Assembly (NCBI GenBank): GCA_964392345.1
Contig: CAYMPQ010000024.1
Coordinates: forward strand, 1 to 21,866
Direction: 5' to 3'
DNA length: 21,866 bases
Source: JAUVXY01 sp964392345
GTDB taxonomy: Bacteria > Actinomycetota > Humimicrobiia > Humimicrobiales > Humimicrobiaceae
Made by a program: the position numbers and the translations under genes. Shown here one piece after another: positions 16,873-21,866 of the stretch (its first letter is position 1; each line of letters starts with the position of its first letter). Under the pieces are notes generated by a model. That model did no database searches. It had not been told where the DNA came from and saw nothing but the letters and a program-made list of their open reading frames with translations.

Positions 16873-16899
16873 GAATAAAAAAAGTAAAATTTATATAAT
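16871..16899 (+). promoter_or_regulatory. Promoter for the DUF948-YtxH pair
   Basis: TTGAAT (16871-16876) and a perfect TATAAT (16894-16899) are 17 bp apart. Predicted transcription start is near 16906, leaving about a 65-base leader to ATG 16971. Confidence 0.6.
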
Positions 16900-16970
16900 A
16901 TATGCAAGTAAAATGTTATATTGATTTTATAATAATACAATAAAAGTTATAAACTGGAAAAGGGGTAGCT

Positions 16971-17360
16971 ATGGTATTGCTAAACATGACTCCACTGGAA
17001 ATAGTCGGCCTGGTGGCAATCATTTTAATTTCCTGTTTTGCGCTGATTGGAATAATTGTTGCAATCCCATTAATAAAATTGATTAATAAGGTTAGATTTT
17101 TAATGGAGAAGTTAAATGAAAGCCTGATTCCTGTTGTGGAAAAGTTAAATTTTACTGTAACAAACCTTAACAACGAGGTAAGCTCAATTTCAGATTTAAC
17201 TCAAAGCATAGGCTCGATTGTAGAGCAACTGGAGAAAATAGTAAGACTTGCAAGAATATTAATTACCAGTCCAATTGTTAAACTTATTGGTGTAACAACT
17301 GGTCTGGTAGACGGTATTAAAAAGGCTGCTGAAAAAAAAGAAAGTAAGGAGGATAAGTAA
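16971..17360 (+). CDS. DUF948 (YtxG-like) membrane protein
   Basis: A 129-residue protein with one N-terminal membrane helix (about 10-35: VGLVAIILISCFALIGIIVA). A long amphipathic, coiled-coil-prone region follows (36-95), then a second hydrophobic stretch (ILITSPIVKLIGVTTGLVDG) and a lysine-rich tail. This is the DUF948/YtxG layout. Function is unknown; Bacillus relatives are general-stress proteins. AAAAGGGG (16958-16965) precedes ATG 16971; M6 (16986) is a possible later start. It is separated from the ytxH-like gene by one base, so the two are coupled. Confidence 0.8.
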   Translation: MVLLNMTPLEIVGLVAIILISCFALIGIIVAIPLIKLINKVRFLMEKLNESLIPVVEKLNFTVTNLNNEVSSISDLTQSIGSIVEQLEKIVRLARILITSPIVKLIGVTTGLVDGIKKAAEKKESKEDK

Positions 17361-17361
17361 T

Positions 17362-17748
17362 ATGAATGAAAGTGGAAGAAAGAGCTGTTTCCTTCCTGTT
17401 TTGACATCACTATTTGCCGGGGTTTTCATCGGGGGTATTATAGGTATCTTGTTTGCCCCAAAACCTGGCAAAGAGACAAGGGAAGAAATAATGAGTAAAA
17501 GCGAGGAACTGCTTGAAAAAAGTAAAAAAGGCGTGGACACTGTTGCAGATAAAACCAAGGAATTTGTAGATAAAAGCAAGGGTAAGGTTGAAGAAATTAA
17601 AGGAAAAGGAGAAGAAATCTGGAAGAAGGGCAAGGAAAAGGTTGAAGAAGCTAAAAAAGTAATTGGTCCAAAGATAGAAGAAGTCAGGAAAAATGTAGAA
17701 GAAGCAGTAAAAAAAGGTGAGGAAAAAACAGAAGAAATGATTGACTGA
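17362..17748 (+). CDS. YtxH domain protein
   Basis: A 128-residue protein with a glycine-rich N-terminal membrane helix (FLPVLTSLFAGVFIGGIIGI, 10-29). The YtxH signature LFAPKPGKETREEI follows directly. The remaining 85 residues are almost all charged, with repeated KGK/EE/KVEE units and alternating valines every 3-4 residues, as in long amphipathic helices of YtxH and LEA-like proteins. GGAGG lies 9 bases before the ATG. It is translated with the DUF948 gene just upstream. A membrane-anchored stress or envelope-associated role is the usual guess, without known biochemistry. Confidence 0.82.
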   Translation: MNESGRKSCFLPVLTSLFAGVFIGGIIGILFAPKPGKETREEIMSKSEELLEKSKKGVDTVADKTKEFVDKSKGKVEEIKGKGEEIWKKGKEKVEEAKKVIGPKIEEVRKNVEEAVKKGEEKTEEMID

Positions 17749-17860
17749 CCTTTGCAGTAATTAATAAAAAGTAAATTTTGATGTTGGTTAAAAAACGCAT
17801 AGTCAACTGCTTATGATATGTTGATTGGAATAAAAATTGTAAACAGAAAGTTAATCCAGC

Positions 17861-19246
17861 GTGATTAGTGAGTCCCTTATAAAAAAAATTTTAAAATCCT
17901 TGCTAAAAAGTGGCGGTAACTTTTCCGAAGTTTATATTCAGAAAAAGATTGCAAACAACATAAAACTTGAAGATAAAAAAATAGAAAACTGCAGCAGCGG
18001 CTATGAATTGGGGTGCGGGCTCAGGCTATGTTTTGGCGATATTACGTTTTATGCGTATGTAGATTCGCTGCAGGAAGAAAAACTGTTAAATGCTGCAGAA
18101 ATATTAAGTTCTGCAGCAAACAGCAGCTGCAGCAGAAATGTTTTAAATTTAACTGCAAGCAAAAGCTCGTATAACATAAATATAGATAAATACCCGGGTG
18201 AAATCTTACCTGAAGCAAAAAAAAATATTCTTTTGGAAGTTGATAAGGTCTCAAGGGATTACAGCTCCAATGTTATTCAAGTAACATCTCGCCTGTTGGA
18301 TTCAGAAGAAGAAATATGCATTGCTAACTGCGATGGTGTGTATTCATTTGATAAGGTAGTAAAGACCATGCTTGCTGTGAATGTTGTTGCAAAAAAAGGG
18401 AAAGAAGTCCGAACAGGGTACAAGTCTTTAGCAAGAACATGCGGCTACGAAATATTTAATTTGAAATCTCCAAAAGCAATTGCAGAAAAAGCCTCCCGTA
18501 TTGCTGTTACCATGCTTGATGCTGTAAATGCGCCTGTGGGGACTTTTCCTATAGTTATAGGGCCAGCATTTGGAGGAGTTATTTTTCATGAAGCTTGCGG
18601 GCACGGTCTGGAAGCCGATGCTATCCTAAAGGATGCATCAGTCTTCAATGGGAAATTAGGAAAGAAAATAGCAAACAGCGCCATAACAGCTGTTGATGAT
18701 TCCACGATTCCTTATCACTGGGGTTCTTATAAATTTGATGGTGAGGGGCACCACTCCTCAAGAACTGTTTTAATAAAAGATGGAATTTTAAGAAATTATA
18801 TCTATGATTTAAAAACTGCCAAAAAGTCAAATAAGCCGCAAACAGGCAATGGAAGAAGGCAGTCGTACAAACACATTCCTATCCCAAGGATGAGTAATAC
18901 ATATATAGATAATGGAAAAGAAGAGCCAGAGTCTATAATTAAATCTGTAAATAAGGGAATTTATGCCAAAGAATTTGCTGGCGGTCAGGTTGATCCTGTG
19001 ACAGGAGACTTTGTGTTTGGAGTCAGCGAGGGGTATTTAATAGAAAATGGCAGCATAAGCGTTCCAATAAAAGGGGCAACACTTATCGGGAATGGGCCGG
19101 AAGTGCTGGTTAAAGTTGAAGCAATCGGAAATGATCTGGACTTTGCACCCGGCTTTTGCGGCAAAGACGGGCAATCAGTTTCAAATGAAGTTGGTCAGCC
19201 TACAATAATAGTAAGCGGTATCACAGTAGGAGGAACAAAGATTTAA
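17861..19246 (+). CDS. tldD: Zinc metalloprotease TldD
   Basis: A 461-residue subunit of the TldD/TldE protease, which degrades or trims unfolded or modified peptides in a narrow tunnel. The zinc motif is HEACGH (243-248), followed by GLEADAIL. The segment RTGYKSLARTCGYE and the C-terminal part with GEGHHSSRTVLIKDG, GNGRRQSYKHIPIPRMSNTY and PQTGNGRR are typical. The only possible start without crossing an in-frame stop (17852-17854) is GTG 17861, although the ribosome site there (AGAAAG) is poor. It is followed after one base by the tldE gene. The 112-bp gap upstream of it holds no gene. Confidence 0.95.
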   Translation: MISESLIKKILKSLLKSGGNFSEVYIQKKIANNIKLEDKKIENCSSGYELGCGLRLCFGDITFYAYVDSLQEEKLLNAAEILSSAANSSCSRNVLNLTASKSSYNINIDKYPGEILPEAKKNILLEVDKVSRDYSSNVIQVTSRLLDSEEEICIANCDGVYSFDKVVKTMLAVNVVAKKGKEVRTGYKSLARTCGYEIFNLKSPKAIAEKASRIAVTMLDAVNAPVGTFPIVIGPAFGGVIFHEACGHGLEADAILKDASVFNGKLGKKIANSAITAVDDSTIPYHWGSYKFDGEGHHSSRTVLIKDGILRNYIYDLKTAKKSNKPQTGNGRRQSYKHIPIPRMSNTYIDNGKEEPESIIKSVNKGIYAKEFAGGQVDPVTGDFVFGVSEGYLIENGSISVPIKGATLIGNGPEVLVKVEAIGNDLDFAPGFCGKDGQSVSNEVGQPTIIVSGITVGGTKI

Positions 19247-19247
19247 A

Positions 19248-20645
19248 ATGAGAGAGGATAGATATAAAAATCCTGAGACTGATTTAGTAAAAATATGTAA
19301 AGATGCTGCTTCTAAAATAGAAAAGGGTGCCGTAGATGAATTTGAGATATATGCAGCCAGCTCTGTTCAGAACGAGATAAAAATTTATAATGGCGATGTT
19401 GAATCCCTGTCATTTTCTGATTCAAATGGAATAGGAATCAGGGTTTTTAAAAATAAATCCGTGGGATATGCTTACACAGAAGTTTTAGATGAAGGCAAAA
19501 TAAGGGATTGTATTGAAAGGGCAATACTGAACTCTGCAATTACAAGCAGGGAAAAATATAACTATCTGCCAAAAGAAAGCGAGTTTAGGTATAAACGCAA
19601 AAAGATAGACAGCAATGCAATATTTAAGGAAGATTTTTTAAGATTTTCCATTAAGGATAAAATTAATATTGCAAAAAAATTAGAGATTTTAACTAAAGGA
19701 AAAGACAGGAAAGTAGTCAATATCGACAATCTCGTATATGATGACAGCATCTCGGAAGTTGCAATACTTAATTCTTCTGGATTTTTCAACAGGTACAAGA
19801 CCACAGTCTGCATTATTTATATAAATGTTATTTCCAAACAAGGCGAAGCCACATCTACTGGCGACTGCTTTGATTGTGCCCGAAGTCCGGGTGACTTAAA
19901 TTTAGAGGAAGTTTCAGCTGGCGCAGTTAAAAAATCTGTATCCATGCTTGGCGGGAAGAAAATAAAATCACAAAAAGTTGATATAATTTTAGATCCTCTG
20001 GTATCCGCACAATTTTTAGGTGTTATTGCCGGCGGCTTGACTGCAGATTCTGTGCAAAAAGGTAAATCGCTTTTTAGGGACAAAGTAGGAGAAAAAATTT
20101 TCAATATCAATCTGGATATCATAGATGATGGAACAATGGCAAGCGGCCTTGCAACTTCGCCTTTTGACGGGGAAGGTGTGCCAAAGGGAAAAACAATAGT
20201 TTTTAAAAATGGGATTTTAAATACTTTCTTATATAATATCTATACAGCAAGAAAAGACAGCACTTCATCTACTGGAAATGCATCAAGGGCATCGTACAGC
20301 TCGCCTCCAGATGTTGGTTTGTCAAATTTTTATATTAAACCATCAAGCAGCACTCTTGACAGGCTTTTGAGCCTTGTTGATAATGGTTTTTATGTAATGG
20401 ATATAATTGGCCTTCACTCAGGTGCAAATCCAATCTCAGGTGAAATGAGCGTGGGTGCGAAGGGTCTATGGATAAACAAAGGAAGTCTGGAATTTCCAGT
20501 AAAAGAGGCAACCATTGCAACTGATATTTTAAGCTTTTGCAAAAGTGTAGACATGATTGGAAGCGACTTAAAGTTTTTACCTTCCGGCGGATATCTGGGA
20601 AGCCCTTCCCTGCTTGTGAGGGACATAATGGTTGGCGGCAGCTAA
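19248..20645 (+). CDS. pmbA: TldE/PmbA subunit
   Basis: A 465-residue partner of TldD in the heteromeric protease. It shares the fold but lacks the HExxxH zinc motif, as expected of TldE/PmbA. Seen: EIYAASSVQNEIKIYNGDVE and GIGIRVFKNKSVGYAYT in the N-terminal domain, GGLTADSVQKGKSLF, the LDIIDDGTMASG and PFDGEGVPKGKTIVFKNG blocks, and GLHSGANPISGEMSVGAKG at the C-terminus. ATG 19248 lies one base after the tldD stop, and AGGAGG (19228-19233) is 14 bases upstream, within tldD. The two genes are surely co-translated. No modified-peptide precursor or toxin substrate is seen nearby. Confidence 0.95.
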   Translation: MREDRYKNPETDLVKICKDAASKIEKGAVDEFEIYAASSVQNEIKIYNGDVESLSFSDSNGIGIRVFKNKSVGYAYTEVLDEGKIRDCIERAILNSAITSREKYNYLPKESEFRYKRKKIDSNAIFKEDFLRFSIKDKINIAKKLEILTKGKDRKVVNIDNLVYDDSISEVAILNSSGFFNRYKTTVCIIYINVISKQGEATSTGDCFDCARSPGDLNLEEVSAGAVKKSVSMLGGKKIKSQKVDIILDPLVSAQFLGVIAGGLTADSVQKGKSLFRDKVGEKIFNINLDIIDDGTMASGLATSPFDGEGVPKGKTIVFKNGILNTFLYNIYTARKDSTSSTGNASRASYSSPPDVGLSNFYIKPSSSTLDRLLSLVDNGFYVMDIIGLHSGANPISGEMSVGAKGLWINKGSLEFPVKEATIATDILSFCKSVDMIGSDLKFLPSGGYLGSPSLLVRDIMVGGS

Positions 20646-20717
20646 ATTATTTTGTAACATAAAAATTTTGAATTATTGCTTAACTATCCTGTTTAGAATT
20701 TATTAGGAAGTCAGTAC

Positions 20718-21413
20718 TTGAAAGATATTGATCACAAATTATTAGTCAAAAAAATAATCCTATCAAGATTTTTAGAAATGCCTCTAAAAAAGTACGAAGA
20801 ATTTATTGAAAATTTAAAAAAATGCCCTATTTTCCAAAAACTTTATAATTGGAAATATGATAAACACAATCAGGGAATAATAAAAATTATTAACTTTCCT
20901 AAAACCAAGGGAAGTATTGGAAAATGTAGTTGGCCAAAAAATGTTCTTGCAGAAGTTATAGTAAGTAAAGATCGCTATTTAATAAATTATAGAAACGAAT
21001 GGTTTTCAAAAAAGATTGATATAGACCAAAGTAGATTAAGGAGGTTTTTAGAAAGTGAAGAATCAACTAATAAAAAAGAGACATCTATAAAAGATTTGTT
21101 GATCAAGGCTCGTCTTATTAGTATTAGAAATAGCATCACGTACAGGATACTGAGAGGAATTATTTTTTTTCAAAAAGACTTTTTTATAAAAAAGGATGAT
21201 CCATATTCTCTCAAAATACTTTCGTTTTTAGATGTAAGCAAATGGACAAAGGATAACTTTAAAAATGGCTTAGATATTGATAGCAGCAGGATATCAAGAA
21301 TAATTAGTAGAAAATCAATTATAACTAAATATGGTCATGAAATAGAGCTAAAAGAACTATTCCCTTCATTAAGAGATATAAAAAAAAATATGTTAAAAAA
21401 ATCCTTTACTTAG
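20718..21413 (+). CDS. Divergent sigma-54 (RpoN)-like protein, N-terminal part
   Basis: These 231 residues read as a degenerate RpoN. LSRFLEMPLKKYEEFIEN (about 15-32) resembles region I, but without the glutamines. WPKNVLAEVIVSKDRYLINY (about 74-93) matches the core-binding start. ARLISIRNSITYRILRGIIF (about 131-150), followed by FQKDFFIKKDDPYSLKIL, mirrors the family's I-x2-R-x2-T ... Q-x2-FF ... L-x-L block. IDSSRISRIISRKSI plus the glycine-leucine motif YGHEIELKELFPS matches the HESTVSR...G-x-x-x-LK-x-FF helix-turn-helix region. TTG 20718 has AGGAAG (20705-20710) 7 bases upstream. The frame stops at 21413, but RpoN homology continues in another frame (see the next entry). The gene is clearly more AT-rich than tldD. 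The match is to fold pattern only; it is not an ordinary rpoN. Confidence 0.7.
   Translation: MKDIDHKLLVKKIILSRFLEMPLKKYEEFIENLKKCPIFQKLYNWKYDKHNQGIIKIINFPKTKGSIGKCSWPKNVLAEVIVSKDRYLINYRNEWFSKKIDIDQSRLRRFLESEESTNKKETSIKDLLIKARLISIRNSITYRILRGIIFFQKDFFIKKDDPYSLKILSFLDVSKWTKDNFKNGLDIDSSRISRIISRKSIITKYGHEIELKELFPSLRDIKKNMLKKSFT
21380..21388 (+). other. Nine-A run: site of a -1 frame change
   Basis: Homology leaves frame 3 and resumes in frame 2 inside 21341-21413. The A9 run (21380-21388) is the best candidate, with A7 (21395-21401) as second choice. One more A, or a -1 slip on A-AAA-AAA, gives the continuous reading I-K-K-K-Y-V-K-K-I-L. Candidate causes are ribosomal or transcriptional slippage, a true frameshift mutation, or a homopolymer sequencing error. 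Confidence 0.7.
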
Positions 21414-21866
21414 AACATGAAGGTATGGATAAAGGCATACTAAAGGTAGCCTATAATGATGAAGAGATTGCGAAAAAAATAAAAGCTACAAGTGGAATTG
21501 ATATTTCAAGGAGAACTGTTGGACACTGTCGAAAAAAGCTTGGAGTTGCTAATTATTATAGAAGAATAAAAACATATTATCCGCCCATAAATTTTGATTA
21601 TTCTCGCTTTTCCCCTTTCAATAATCAATCAGTTAAAAAAAATGCACCAGAAAAATCAGGGGTATATGAGTTAAGTACAGCAGATTTAGAAATTGAATAT
21701 TTAGAAGGAAGATCAAAGATTTTCTATTTAGGAAGTACAAAGGATATTAAAAAGAGATTGTCAGAGCATTTAGGATTTAGCGGAAGAAATGGGGGTATAA
21801 AGGATTTTTTCAAAGGCCATAGTTGTTTATTTCGGTATAAATTATGTTCAGAAGATTGGAATAAAA
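21386..21866 (+). CDS. RpoN-box remnant plus GIY-YIG nuclease domain, C-terminal part (cut by window end)
   Basis: This is the continuation of the gene at 20718 in the -1 frame; it runs off the window. The first part completes the sigma-54 DNA-binding domain: a KKILYLEHEG helix, YNDEEIAKKIKA, then ISRRTVGHCRKKLG at 21503-21544. This corresponds to the RpoN box (canonical ARRTVAKYRE), with RRTV kept and the K-Y-R-E end changed. After a linker (about 21557-21655) a GIY-YIG domain begins: GVY (21659-21667), YLG (21725-21733) inside FYLGSTKDIKKRLSEH, with the catalytic Arg (21755) and conserved His (21767). The later glutamate of the active site would lie just past the end. It is related to the small GIY-YIG type with an FRY strand. 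Whether it cuts DNA is unknown. Confidence 0.72.

Noticed and set aside
21655..21866. Homing endonuclease of an intron or intein
   Set aside because: The GIY-YIG domain continues from a sigma-54-like protein. No intron-like structure or split host gene is seen around it.

Overview
The window is a chromosomal stretch from an AT-rich anaerobic bacterium. The signs are a single-chain pyruvate:ferredoxin oxidoreductase, a DtxR-FeoA-FeoB ferrous-iron operon, and frequent TTG/GTG starts preceded by good Shine-Dalgarno sequences. I cannot assign a phylum. The YtxG/YtxH-like pair and UPF0316 protein recall Gram-positive or deep-branching uncultured lineages, but this is only an impression. Most of the window is ordinary housekeeping and metabolic sequence. 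The accessory-looking parts are the two ends.

Layout. 1-363: a gene-free stretch with a perfect 60-bp direct repeat (1-60, 164-223), whose end looks like the CCA end of a serine tRNA, a 10-bp hairpin between the copies, and a promoter/operator for the iron operon. 364-3282: a short DtxR-type regulator, feoA and feoB, overlapping. 3498-7031: nifJ-type pyruvate oxidoreductase. 7066-9387: aspartate kinase and aspartate-semialdehyde dehydrogenase, the first and second enzymes of the aspartate family. Convergent to these, 9400-11170 on the minus strand: rarA and a YjbQ-family gene. 11479-16074: a plus-strand run of PfkB/adenosine-kinase-like protein, UPF0316 membrane protein, methylthioadenosine phosphorylase, glycerate kinase and purC, suggesting purine salvage and synthesis. 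16100-16741 (minus): a lipoprotein with an Ig-like domain. 16971-17748: a DUF948/YtxH pair behind a strong sigma-70-type promoter. 17861-20645: the TldD/TldE protease pair.

20718-21866 (window end): the most unusual locus. It encodes a divergent, full-length-style sigma-54 (RpoN) protein with a degenerate RpoN box, followed by a GIY-YIG nuclease domain. The two parts lie in different frames, separated by a -1 shift that coincides with a run of nine A. The locus is visibly more AT-rich than the tldD/tldE genes before it. It may be one sigma-54/GIY-YIG fusion made by slippage, a recently broken gene, or a gene with a homopolymer sequencing error.

All assignments rest on reading motifs by eye. 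No database search or structure prediction was run.
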